Shown: one piece after another, positions 9,328-17,802 of the stretch | Numbering within the stretch: the first letter of the stretch is position 1 | Layout: every line of letters begins with the position of its first letter | From: Carex sylvatica | Taxonomy: Eukaryota; Streptophyta; Magnoliopsida; Poales; Cyperaceae | NCBI GenBank assembly: GCA_964058845.1 | Contig: CAXKVR010000567.1 | Span: 1 to 19,250 of the forward strand | DNA: 19,250 bases | Direction: 5' to 3' | Translations under genes and position numbers: made by a program | The notes under the pieces: model-generated | Databases searched by the model: none | Told to the model about the DNA's origin: nothing | Seen by the model: only the letters and a program-made list of their open reading frames with translations

Positions 9328-9490
9328 GATGTGTGTAATTTTAATTTGCATGAACATGAATTTTTTGTAATAATTTAGGATGTCTATGATATTTAATTTA
9401 GGATGTGCATGTGATAGTTAATTTAGGATGTGTATGTGTATGAAACATAATTTTAGGATGTGTGATATTTCATTTCGAATTTGTGATAAT
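9325..9490. repeat. Degenerate tandem repeat after the transposon gene
   Basis: The core AGGATGTGTATG recurs at about 9326, 9377, 9400, 9425 and 9454, embedded in AATTTAGGATGTGNATGTGATA-type units with irregular spacing of 23-51 bases. It begins at the stop codon of the pseudogene, so it would lie in the 3' untranslated region. Confidence 0.65.
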
Positions 9491-9559
9491 TTAGCAAGTA
9501 TTTTGGCCAACAAAACATGGAAGCTGGTCATTTAATAAAATATTTTTTTTATTCAATTT

Positions 9560-10128
9560 GACTATCTGGATCGGTTTGTAGCTAGGAACCGATCCAGATA
9601 GTCAATAATCTGGATTGATTTTAAATAGAATCGATCCTAATAATTATTTTCTGAATTTAAAAATTTTAAACTAATTAAAAATAACTATTCGGATCAGTTC
9701 TATTTAAAACCGATCCAGATTATTGACTATCTGGATCGGTTCCTAGCTTAAGAACCGATCCAGATAGTTCGTAATCGGGATCGGTTTTAAATAGAACCGA
9801 TCTTAATAGTTATTTTTTGAATTTAAAAATTAAAAATTATTTAAAAGTAATATGGATCAGTTCTTTAATAGTGAACCGATCCAGATAACTGACTATCTGG
9901 ATCGGTTCTTATCTGAGAACCGATACAGATAGTCAGTTATTTGGATCGGTTCCTATCTGAGAACCGATCCAGATAGTTCCTAACTGGATTGGTTGTTTAA
10001 ATAACCGATCTTGATAGTCTGTATTTGGATCGGTTATTTAACCGATCCAGAATATTGTAGTATCTGTATTGCCTTCATCAGGATCGGTTGTATTCCGATA
10101 CTAATATGCGTATATAACTGATCCTGAT
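9560..10128. repeat. Right subterminal repeat array with internal tandem duplication
   Basis: About twenty-three half-sites of CTGGATCGGTT or AACCGATCCAG alternate in orientation. Most pair as palindromes with 6-12 base centres, forming units separated by TAGTC-like linkers. A block of about 125 bp starting at 9560 is repeated with a 165-bp offset at 9725; both copies end in a TTTGAATTTAAAAATT-rich stretch. The right array is longer than the left and favours CTGGATCGG, while the left favours CAGGATCGG. Confidence 0.85.
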
Positions 10129-10147
10129 TCGTTATTTTCCACTAGTG

Positions 10148-10150
10148 TGT
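10148..10150. repeat. CACTA target-site duplication, right (TGT)
   Basis: TGT directly follows the right terminus and matches 4529-4531. Confidence 0.85.
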
Positions 10151-10169
10151 ATTGACCGTGTGCGTGTAT

Positions 10170-10732
10170 TAGGGGTGGTAAGAAAGCTCGTAGCTCGTGG
10201 ACCGTTCGTGACTCGCATCTAACTCGCTAGCTAACAACTCGTTTGTTAGTGGACCGAGCTATGAACGAGTCAACTCATCACTAGCTTGATCCAAAATTAA
10301 CAAGTTTGAGCTGGGGCCTAGCTCGCTTGCAAGCTGGCGAGCCAGCTCGGTCCAAGTATGAATTTGTGAAATGGTATGAATTTATGTGAATTTAGTATGC
10401 ATGAATTTATTGTGGGAACTATGTTTGTATGAATTTAAAGATTTAGTATTTTAGTATGTATGAATTTAAAGATTTAGTATTTTAGTATGTATGAATTTAA
10501 TTACAAATTTAATTTATGGTAATTCACTTTATATTACATTATCTAATACATTAGGACTTATGGTTCACGAGCTTTCATGAGCTGGTTCGGCTCGCTCGTT
10601 ATCAAAACAAACGAGCCACGAGCCACGAGCCACTTTTTCAGCTCGGATCCGAATGTTGGCTCGCTCGTTGCTAAAATGAACGAGCCATGAACTTGATCTA
10701 GCTCGGACCGAACCAACTCATTGCCAGCCCTA
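10170..10732. mobile_element. Non-autonomous hAT element, 563 bp
   Basis: The left end TAGGGGTGGTAA and the complement of the right end TAGGGCTGGCAA match in 10 of 12 bases and fit the TAGNG start of hAT elements. An 8-bp duplication GCGTGTAT flanks it at 10162-10169 and 10733-10740. Both subterminal regions are dense in GAGC/GCTC words (AGCTCG, CGAGCC, GCTCGCTCG), probable transposase-binding clusters; the centre is AT-rich with two copies of GATTTAGTATTTTAGTATG (about 10440-10490). No protein is encoded. It lies only 14 bp beyond the TGT duplication of the CACTA element. Confidence 0.9.
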
Positions 10733-10740
10733 GCGTGTAT

Positions 10741-11374
10741 GTTGGAGCTCATCTTCGCAGGCACACTTCTCTTTACACACTGTTTATTTGGGATTTTCTC
10801 GAAAGTATGTATGATTTTCAGTGTTGAGTATCGTTTTTGTAGTAGTGTTTTATGATACATTCAATCCTTAATTATAATATATATGTTTGAAGAATATTAT
10901 TGAAATTAAGAAATTAAAACTGCATATATATTAGTAATTAGTTCGAAATTATGCATATTTAAATTTATCATAAAAGTTGGATTACATTAACTTACAATTT
11001 TTTTTTTTTAATTAATAGTGGTGTATACCACTGATTTCATTTGAAATCATAGCATATCTGACTTAGTACTTAATTGGTACCAAAATCAAATATAGCAAGT
11101 CTATACAGCTGTTCAAAACAAAAAAAAAAAAAAAAGACCAAAACAGCATTGTGCATAGCTAAGTAAAGCAACAACATAAGAAAAATATGAAAACATCAAA
11201 AAATACAAAGAACTAAGTACTACATATTTAATAAGTCTTCATCATCCTTCTCTTCTCTAGACATTGAAAATGAAGGGTTGCCAGCTCCAAAACCCTGTAT
11301 ATCCTCCGATCTGTCCACTTAAAAATGGACATTAACTTACAATTACAATCATCTTTTCTAAATAATATCTTTGC
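10741..11374. other. Intergenic, no gene seen
   Basis: AT-rich DNA with a poly-A tract near 11120-11136. No coding frame supported by motifs, no RNA gene and no transposon end was recognised. Confidence 0.5.
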
Positions 11375-11600
11375 AATAATTTGAAAATGACATCCCCTCA
11401 ATCGGGAAAATAAAATAGATTTATCAGGCTTGAAGCAATGTTATGTTACATGTTATGTTACAGATGTTATGTTACAGATGTCAACGTATAAATATTCTCT
11501 ATTATTTAGATTTCAATACGTAGATACATCCTATTGGAGCTATGACTAGAAAGAAATTCGGGCCAATTAGTCAACACTTGCTATAACAATATATCTAACT
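11375..11600 (-). repeat. Dispersed repeat, copy 2 (inverted relative to 2425-2620)
   Basis: The complement aligns with 2425-2620 over several conserved blocks in the same order, including CTCCAATAGGATGT. This copy has an extra tandem triplication of ATGTTATGTTACAG (11438-11477) that copy 1 lacks. The kind of element is not recognised. Confidence 0.55.
11438..11477 (+). repeat. 14-bp tandem repeat, three units
   Basis: ATGTTATGTTAC(AG) occurs three times in a row, the first unit two bases shorter. It lies inside the dispersed repeat copy 2. Confidence 0.9.
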
Positions 11601-11649
11601 CCTTTACTAATCATTGAAAATAACAAAATAACATATACATGTGGCGGAC

Positions 11650-11840
11650 TCAAAGGGGTCCGGTTCCCCTATAAAGTAATCGAATTTTTTAGTTTAGATC
11701 CCGACCGTCCGATTCGAATCAGGTCAATTTGATTTGAGGTGGAGCTGGCGCACGGAAACTCTTTAATCTGACCGTCCAATCCGAATTTGACGGTCCGGAT
11801 CAAAACTAAAAAAATGAGTTATGCAAACTCGATTCAAAGT
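11650..11840. mobile_element. Candidate foldback element
   Basis: The left arm TTTTTTAGTTTAGATCC followed by GACCGTCCGATTCG (11685-11716) is inverted with differences in the right arm (about 11778-11816, complement TTTTTTTAGTTTTGATCC then GGACCGTCAAATTCGG). GACCGTC words repeat within both arms. The spacer of about 60 bases is GC-richer than the surroundings. The size fits a short MITE, but no duplication was identified and the outer edges are approximate. Confidence 0.5.
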
Positions 11841-12248
11841 GGTGTAGAATTTTGATTGGTTTTAATTTATTTCTGATAAATCAGGACAAGAAATTTTTGC
11901 TCTCATCTGAAGATGAGCGCGGTTTTCCTAGAAACCACTTACATACATATGAATAACACAAACATTCGACTGAATTAAACAGAAAAGTAGTAATTAGAAG
12001 TAGTGGTTTGCTGTCGGGTCGGGTTCGGGCGGACCAGGCGTATCCGGGGTTGGGTATGGGTATGGGTCCGGTACGGGTATATATCTCGGGCCGGGTTTGC
12101 TCGGGTATTTTTTTCAAAATCCGTACCCTACCAGAGTTATACCCGTGCCCGTGGTACCCGGTACGGGTAGGGCGGTCCGGATAGGGTACCCGTTTTTTTA
12201 TTTTTTTATTTTTGTTTTTTTTCTATTTTTTTAGGCGGCAAATTCGAA

Positions 12249-12355
12249 ATTTCAAAAAAATTTGATTTTTTTTGAATTTTTTTGAATTTTTTTGATATTT
12301 TTTTGAATTTTTTTGAATTTTTCTGATTTTTTTTGAATTTTTTTGAATTTTTTAA
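12249..12355. repeat. TTTTTTTGAA low-complexity tandem tract
   Basis: Units of about 11 bases, TTTTTTTGAAT with small variants, repeat in the centre of the GC-rich hAT element and separate its two GGGTC-rich halves. Confidence 0.8.
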
Positions 12356-12556
12356 CGGGTTCGAGTACGGGTACGGGGTCGGGTCTGGGTCGGGTCCAGG
12401 TCGGGTACGGGTCGGGTCGGGCAGGTCGGGTCTGGCAGGTCGGGTCGGGTCGGATCGGGCGTTTTTCGGACCGGGTTTGCTCGGGTTTTAAACCAAATAA
12501 CCGTACCCTACCCGTTTTTTACCCGTACCCGTGTACCCGTTTACCCAACCCATACC

Positions 12557-12640
12557 CGGGCTCGGGCACGGGTACCCCAGGTACCGGGCTCGGGCACGGG
12601 TACCCCGGGTACCGGGCTCGGGCACGGGTACCCCAGGTAC
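12557..12640 (+). repeat. 28-bp minisatellite, three units
   Basis: Three head-to-tail units (12557-12584, 12585-12612, 12613-12640) begin CGGGCTCGGGCACGGGTACC. The second differs from the others by one base in the CAGG/CGGG position. Each unit contains the palindrome GGTACC. The near identity suggests recent expansion inside the hAT element. Confidence 0.93.
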
Positions 12641-12921
12641 CGGGCACGGACGAGTCGGGTCTGGGTCCGCCCGGGTCGGGTCTAAGCAAACCACTAATTA
12701 GAAGGAACAAAAAAAATTTCGTACAGAAAAATGGTATTGAGAAAGAACAAAAATTCGTAATATGCAACTTTAATTTTAGACAATTAAATGAAGAACAATA
12801 TAATCGGAATTTTAATTGAACAAAAACTTTCAATAATTTAGTCTAAGTTTTTATGATTGAGCTTCCATGTATCAGATAGACACTTCCTATGAAGAGATTT
12901 TACTGAGTCAAAACTAACATT

Positions 12922-12981
12922 TGGTCTAGTGGCAAAGTTACATGTTTTCTTAATTTATGAGAGATCATGAGTTCAAAATTC
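12922..12981 (+). repeat. tRNA-derived SINE-like remnant
   Basis: TGGTCTAGTGG (12922-12932) resembles the RNA polymerase III A box, and GAGTTCAAAATTC (12969-12981) resembles a worn B box, about 40 bases apart. Order and spacing fit a tRNA-derived SINE head. No cloverleaf can be drawn, and no clear tail or duplication was found. Confidence 0.45.
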
Positions 12982-13336
12982 AGATGAGAGAAATCATTTG
13001 TTATAATAACAAGCGTACGTATTAAATAGTTGCATAATTTTACCTCCAACATTACTCAAAAATAATAAAATTTGCTCAGACAACAACAATTAATATTAAT
13101 TTATACTTATTTTTAATGATTCATGACTCAGGCACTAAAAACAAAAGGAATAAACCCGGATGGTTTACAAATTTTGCCTGACTTATAGTAAATGGGAACA
13201 AGAAGTACGTACTTTTCTCATCCGGAGGGTTTATGTTTCTTTTTTCTTTTTAAACAAAGATAGTATAGTAATTCCGAACATGTCCTATTCTCACCCATTT
13301 TTGAAAAAAATCGAAAACTATATATTACGAGACTTG
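12982..13336. other. Intergenic, no gene seen
   Basis: AT-rich sequence. A weak inverted repeat (TAAACCCGGATG at 13151-13162 and its counterpart with a 3-bp insertion at 13219-13233) is too short to call an element. Confidence 0.45.
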
Positions 13337-13343
13337 TAGCACA

Positions 13344-13413
13344 AGATGGGGGTGGTAGTATAGTTGGCAAGCAAAAAAAATCCCAAGACTGTGACTATCC
13401 AAAGGTAGAGAGT
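13344..13413 (+). mobile_element. tRNA-derived SINE, 5' half (split by CACTA element)
   Basis: TAGTATAGTTGG at 13356-13367 fits the pol III A box at all but one defined base. The half ends in AGAGAGT, where the second CACTA element begins. With the 3' half at 15258 restored in order, AGAGTTCGAGTTCC appears, a near-match to the B box, about 55 bases after the A box. The 7-bp TAGCACA at 13337-13343 recurs after the A-rich tail at 15331-15337 and is a plausible SINE target duplication. The rebuilt SINE would be about 140 bp. Confidence 0.68.
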
Positions 13414-13639
13414 CACTACAGCAGAATGGAATTTCTGTGATCGGTATTAGCGATCGGAAATGTCACCGGTCGCTGATACTCAATTTCTCCAAAAAAAAAA
13501 AAATAAACAAATTCAAAATTCGGCGACCAAACTTTCAACGACCGCTGTGGACGCCGGTCGCTGAAAGTGTGTTTTTTTTTTTTTTTTTTGGTTTATCGCT
13601 GAAATTTTGGAGTAAAACGTGCGGGCACCAGAACCTTTC

Positions 13640-14012
13640 TTCTCCGCGCGCCAGAACCCCAATTAATCGAAACCCTTCTTCAAATTTTGATCGGAACCTC
13701 AAATCCGTTTCCAAAATCGATCACCTCTCTCTCTCTCTCTCTTCTCTCCTCCATTCACCTCCATCTCGCATCGCACAACACTAGGTGCCGTTAGAGTTCC
13801 CTCTCCCTCGCACGGCACCAGGCATCGAACCTCCATCCTGCGTCGCACAGCACCTGGCGCGTCGTGACTCTAGCCTTATTGTTTTAAAAAGTGGTTTGTT
13901 TCTTTCATTTCTTCTCGCGTCGCACAGCACTTGGAAAAGGCAAAGGTACAAACCAATTTGTTTATTCTTTATTAAAATTGGAATAAGGCATCGTTGCCTT
14001 GTGATTCTCAAT
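13640..14012 (+). other. Leader-like GC-richer block inside the second CACTA element
   Basis: The block holds a CT microsatellite (about 13724-13747) and four copies of the 15-mer TCGCACAGCACCTGG with small changes (13771-13785, 13808-13822, 13843-13857, 13920-13934). A possible donor AAAG|GTACAA lies near 13944. No protein frame is convincing. It looks like the 5' leader of a lost transposon gene or captured host leader sequence. Confidence 0.4.
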
Positions 14013-14129
14013 ACTTGAAAACTAGAATTTATTTATGTTTGAACTTAAATTTTAATAGCCTTGGATCAAAAATACTCTTCTGTTGAAAACTGACAAATCA
14101 GAGAACATAAACTCTGATTCTGGTAAAAT

Positions 14130-14635
14130 AAATAGAACAGATAGATAGAGAATTTAATTTCATGCAGTTTAGGCTTCAATTTTGATCAATTTGGATTTTT
14201 TTGCTATTTTTAATGAATTTTTGAAGTTCAGCCTTTGAAATGGAAAAACAGCAAAAATGATAGCACTGTTCCCAGTTACCCCTGTGTTTAGGCTACTGTT
14301 TGGTATAGTTAGGAAGCCCCAAAATTTATGAAACTTTACCAGCATATAGAACACCATGTCCTGAGAATTTTCATATAAATAACATTAAATTTGGCTTAGT
14401 AAAACTCTTGGAATGAATTTCTAAAGTTGGCTACGATTCTTTCTTGATCTCCTGTGACAGATCAGCCAGTGCAGGCTGATCAAAAGTCTAAATTCAAAAT
14501 ACACTTATACAGTTAGATAGAGGACAGAAAAATAAGTGGTTTAGAGCCAGAATTTTCTCCATTTGGATTTGTCTGCTATTTTCTAACTATTTTCAAAGTT
14601 AAGACTTTTCAAAAATATAAAAACAGCATATTATA
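14130..14635 (+). repeat. Diverged internal direct repeat in the second CACTA element
   Basis: A block at about 14130-14260 recurs at about 14505-14630. Both contain, in order, a GATAGATAGAG/TTAGATAGAG word, ATTTGGATTT, TGCTATTTT and AAAAACAGCA. The copies are clearly related but have many substitutions. They are non-coding. Confidence 0.55.
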
Positions 14636-15257
14636 CAGAATTTAGCATGATGTAACAGATGTAATTGCATCTTTTTTCAGACAGACCACCTACAGCTTGT
14701 CAACAAGAACCTTCATGACCAGGTTATCAATTAATTCTAGGTCACAAGAAGATTTTAGTGTTTGTGGAATTAGCTCATGTAATTAGTATTGTCAAAATGT
14801 GATATTTAGATAATGTTGTATTATTATTGTGTTATTTAGTAAATGTGATATGAATTAATGTGGAATTAATATGTTAGCTGTCTTCTTTGTGTTATTTGAT
14901 GTAATGTTGTATGTTGAAATGTCATGGAGAAATGTAAATAACAAAATATACAAAAAAAAATGCTGATAGAAGCATCAGTGACTGGTTTTTGGATATCAGT
15001 GATCGGTTTCACTTGTCTTTGATATCTTTTCATGACGTCAGAAAAAAACAACAGCGACTAAATAATTTGGTTGAAGATAAAGTATTAGCGATCGGATGAC
15101 ATCATTCAGTGACTGGTGATGTCATCGGGAGAGTATCTGCGACAATGCCTTCTGCGATCGGTTTTCATTTTCTGCAACCGGTTACATTTTCTGCGACCGG
15201 TGCCATAACTTTCTGCGACCAGAAAACCGGTCGCAGAAAGTATGCTTTGCTATAGTG

Positions 15258-15330
15258 AGTTCGAGTTCCGCCCATGACTTCGCAGTCTCTGCAAAGATTT
15301 CAAAAAAAGAAAAGAAAAAAAAGAGACGTA
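15258..15330 (+). mobile_element. tRNA-derived SINE, 3' half
   Basis: It continues the SINE from 13413: AGTTCGAGTTCC completes the B box, followed by about 40 bases of body and an A-rich tail (about 15300-15325). The 7-bp TAGCACA follows at 15331-15337. Confidence 0.65.
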
Positions 15331-15442
15331 TAGCACATTTAATGCCTTACAAAACCCTATAAATAACAATTGTGTCAAAACAAGAAAATAATATGAATTA
15401 TCAAGAAGGGACAAGATAGGCTTGTTTATTACAGCCAATTCA

Positions 15443-15649
15443 CACGTGTCCAGGAAAAATGAATATAGTCTAGCTCCTATTCGTTTTCAATTCCATACTT
15501 TTGCTGCAAACGATTTGTTGTCAATATTTGGACGGACCTCCAAAAGGCCTAATAAATGTAAGCATATGATAAATTAATCATATGTAAGAAAAAAAAACGG
15601 TCAACTAATGATTTAGCAATCCTATAATATGTTCTGAAAAGTATAAATA
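15443..15649 (+). promoter_or_regulatory. Promoter region of the ankyrin gene
   Basis: A good TATA box, TATAAATA, lies at 15642-15649, 77 bases before the ATG. GGTCAA at 15599-15604 is a W-box (TTGACC) on the minus strand, the WRKY-binding site common in defence promoters. CACGTG at 15443-15448, in the context ACACGTGTC, is a G-box/ABRE core, and CCAAT occurs at 15435-15439. The transcription start is expected near 15675. Motif occurrence is seen; function is inferred. The second CACTA element and split SINE end about 310 bp upstream of the TATA box. Confidence 0.55.
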
Positions 15650-16107
15650 GTTAGCTTCTTCTTTTGCTCTAAAAGATATTTGGTCACTCTTCATTTTTGT
15701 GCTGGGAAGTTAAAGCAGTACCAATATGTCTGTCAATTTGGTCAGTGCACTGAGGAAAACAAATGATTTAGAAGATGAGAAGCTTTACGCAGCCTTGCTG
15801 CTAGCAGATGGAGACCAACGATTGGCAGCCCTGCTCCAGCCACCGCTTGATCATGCAAGAGGCGGGGCAGACATTCCTTTTGACGAAGCAAGTCAACGAG
15901 ACACTATGTGCCCGGATTTATATCGCTATCTGGATCCATAGATCATGTTATTGCGTTGCTTGGACTCCAAGAGGAGATGATTCACACAAACGAAGTTAGT
16001 CATGGTAGTGGTATATATGCATCATAAGTATTTATTTTACTCATTAATCAAAATATACTTCACGAGGTTAATTTAATAATTTCTGGTATTTTGATGATCC
16101 ATTACAG

Positions 16108-16689
16108 ATCAAACAGATGTGAGAGTTTTGTTGGATGACACACACCAGAATAAAAGGTCAAATAGGTACTGGGGAGGCAGAGTTCACGGTGACGGTTTAT
16201 GTATGCTTCAAGAGGTCACTGCAGAAAAGAACACGATGCTCCACATAGCTGCAGAACAAGGCCATGTTGAACTTGTGGAGCAAGTCATCCGGAGAGACAA
16301 TTCTCTCTTTGTATCACAAAATTCGTGGCATGAAACACCACTGTACCTGGCTGCAAGAGCAGGACACTGCCGCATTGTCTCCCTTATTGTTTTTCTAGCT
16401 CAAGAGTCTGGTATTGGGGCATATGAAGTCCTCACAAAAAGAAGCATCGATGGAGATACGGTTCTACATGAGGCGGCTCGATATGGTCATGAAGATGTGG
16501 TGCAAGTACTCATGACAGTTGCTCCTGCACTGTCTGTTGAGTTGAATAATGCCTCGATGTCTCCCTAGTATCTTGCCGTGGTTAGAAATTCTATTGGTAT
16601 TGTAAGAACAATGTTACAATACTCACACTCATCCATTGCTGGGCCAAACCAGCAAAATGCATTGCATGCTGCTGTCCTACAAAGTCTAG
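16108..16689 (+). other. Exon 2 of the ankyrin pseudogene, with premature TAG
   Basis: The frame opens with a split Asp codon and runs through three clear ankyrin repeats. At 16566-16568 a TAG interrupts MSP|YLAV, where relatives usually have a Leu (a TTG-to-TAG change would explain it). The frame continues after the stop with unmistakable ankyrin-like sequence (YLAVVRNS, QNALHAAVLQ) to the donor at 16690, so the stop is a mutation and not the natural end. Confidence 0.85.
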
Positions 16690-17366
16690 GTAAGAATACT
16701 ACTCTTCTCAATGATCTATCTAATTAGTTATTAAAAGCTCTAGACTAAAAAGGTTTAAGAAGAAAAAAAAAAATGGACTCAAATTTTTCTATGCTATTGT
16801 CAGAATTAACGTCCATGCTGCTTGATTGGAAAGCTGAATTGGCGAATAAAAGGGATGTTAAAGGAAGCACTCCGATTCACTACGCAGCATCCAGTGGAGA
16901 TGTTGCTGTAGTGAAAACTATTTTGGATAAAACGCCTTTAGCTGTTTACATTCAGGATCAAGAAGGATCATCACCTTTACATGTTGCAGCACAAATGCGT
17001 CATTATTCTGCCATTTCTTGTATGCTCGATCTTTGTCTAGACTCATTTGAGCTTCGCGACTACCAGGGTCGGAACTTCCTGCATATTGTTGCTCAACATG
17101 GTGGTAGGGATATTAATCTTAATCGTCAAGATATGAAATATATTATCTGCATAATAAAACTTGCTTCTGCGAAACAAGATTTGAAAAAGTTAGTTAATGA
17201 GAGAGATAATGAAGGAAACACACCCTTGCACATTGCCTCTATGAATGGCTTTGCAGACGTAATTTTGCATTTTGTTAAAGCGAGCGAAGCAGACACAACG
17301 CTAATGAATATTGAAGGCAAGACGGCGCTGGACCATGCGGTTTCATCAAGAAGCTTTTTTATCATG

Positions 17367-17802
17367 GTACAATCTTTAGTATGTTATATTTATTCAGGAA
17401 ACACCATAATTTTTAATTACTATCACCAGATAAGTTTTCACAATTTTATTTTATTGTAGAAAAGTATCATATGTTATGCTCTTATGACCCATATGATTAT
17501 GACCAAAAATAAATATCATATCTTTGAATCTTCTAGTTTCCATTTTTTTTTCTCATTTCAAAACCATGTACTTTATCTAATGGATGCATTTTGAGTACCT
17601 TAACATCAGTTGAGCTACATAGATAAGACCACGATGTTCTGTGTGTCTCTGTGATTGGTTTAAAAAGATAACCAATTCACATATGTTTGTAAAAAAAATC
17701 TGAAATTAACATAAATTTTAATAATTAACAAGAACTTTGTCTCATAAATCATAAGTATCATAATGCATCGGTTGTTAATCGTAACATTATATATCTTAAC
17801 AG
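17367..17802 (+). other. Intron 3 of the ankyrin pseudogene
   Basis: The donor ATG|GTACAA follows the ankyrin exon and the acceptor AACAG precedes GCAAGTGCTG at 17803; both are phase 0 and the protein reads across as SFFIM|ASAVATLAAYGA. The 436-bp intron is AT-rich with no recognised insertion. Confidence 0.75.

Larger units (their letters stand above)
4532..10147 (+). mobile_element. CACTA (En/Spm) DNA transposon, 5.6 kb, non-autonomous
   Basis: The left end begins CACTAGTGGAAAA and the complement of the right end is identical for those 13 bases; 26 of the first 30 positions match. The flanking TGT/TGT duplication confirms the borders. Both ends carry arrays of short inverted and direct repeats (4547-4855 and 9560-10128), the usual transposase-binding architecture of this superfamily. 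The interior carries one broken spliced gene on the plus strand (6232-9327). I found no frame resembling the TNP2 transposase, so movement would need help in trans. The well-preserved ends against a heavily mutated gene suggest mobilisation after, or independent of, loss of coding capacity. Confidence 0.92.
12001..12696. mobile_element. Non-autonomous hAT element, GC-rich, 696 bp
   Basis: The termini TAGTGGTTTGCT and its inverse AGCAAACCACTA begin with the hAT-like TAGNG. The 8-bp duplication ATTAGAAG flanks it at 11993-12000 and 12697-12704. The interior is dominated by GGGTC, GGGTACC and ACGGGT words, very GC-rich against AT-rich flanks, split by a T-rich tract (about 12180-12355) of TTTTTTTGAA units. 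A block around GGGTTTGCTCGGGT at about 12088-12150 recurs in direct orientation at about 12466-12537. Long Gly/Pro-rich frames on both strands (12343-12819 and its antisense) are products of these repeats, not genes. Confidence 0.88.
13414..15257. mobile_element. Second CACTA element, 1.84 kb, non-autonomous
   Basis: The left end CACTACAGCAGAA and the complement of the right end CACTATAGCAAAG match, and 23 of the first 32 positions agree with most differences transitions. The duplication AGT flanks it (13411-13413, 15258-15260). Subterminal arrays are built on GCGATCGG/CTGCGACCGGT (13440-13572 and about 14980-15240), unlike those of the first CACTA element, so this is another family. No transposase frame is present. 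The interior has a pyrimidine-rich leader-like block and diverged internal repeats. The mismatched ends suggest an old insertion. Confidence 0.88.

Noticed and set aside
9560..10128. CRISPR-like array
   Set aside because: Units are palindromic, variable and alternate in orientation, and the DNA is eukaryotic; they are CACTA subterminal repeats.
10558..10860. 100-codon minus-strand frame with repeated SEP/RSEL words
   Set aside because: It is produced by the GAGC/GCTC repeats of the hAT element and extends past its border.
12343..12833. Long Gly/Pro-rich open frames on both strands
   Set aside because: They come from the GGGTC/GGTACC repeats of the hAT element, are repetitive in every frame and run across the element border.
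13151..13233. Inverted repeat around TAAACCCGGATG
   Set aside because: Only about 12 bases with a 3-bp indel, no duplication and no other end features; within chance for a hand search.
12922..13367. True tRNA genes at the A/B-box matches
   Set aside because: No acceptor or anticodon stems can be drawn; the boxes fit worn tRNA-derived SINE heads only.
13785..14018. 77-codon frame in the second CACTA element
   Set aside because: It spans the repeated 15-mers and a probable splice donor and has no family motif.
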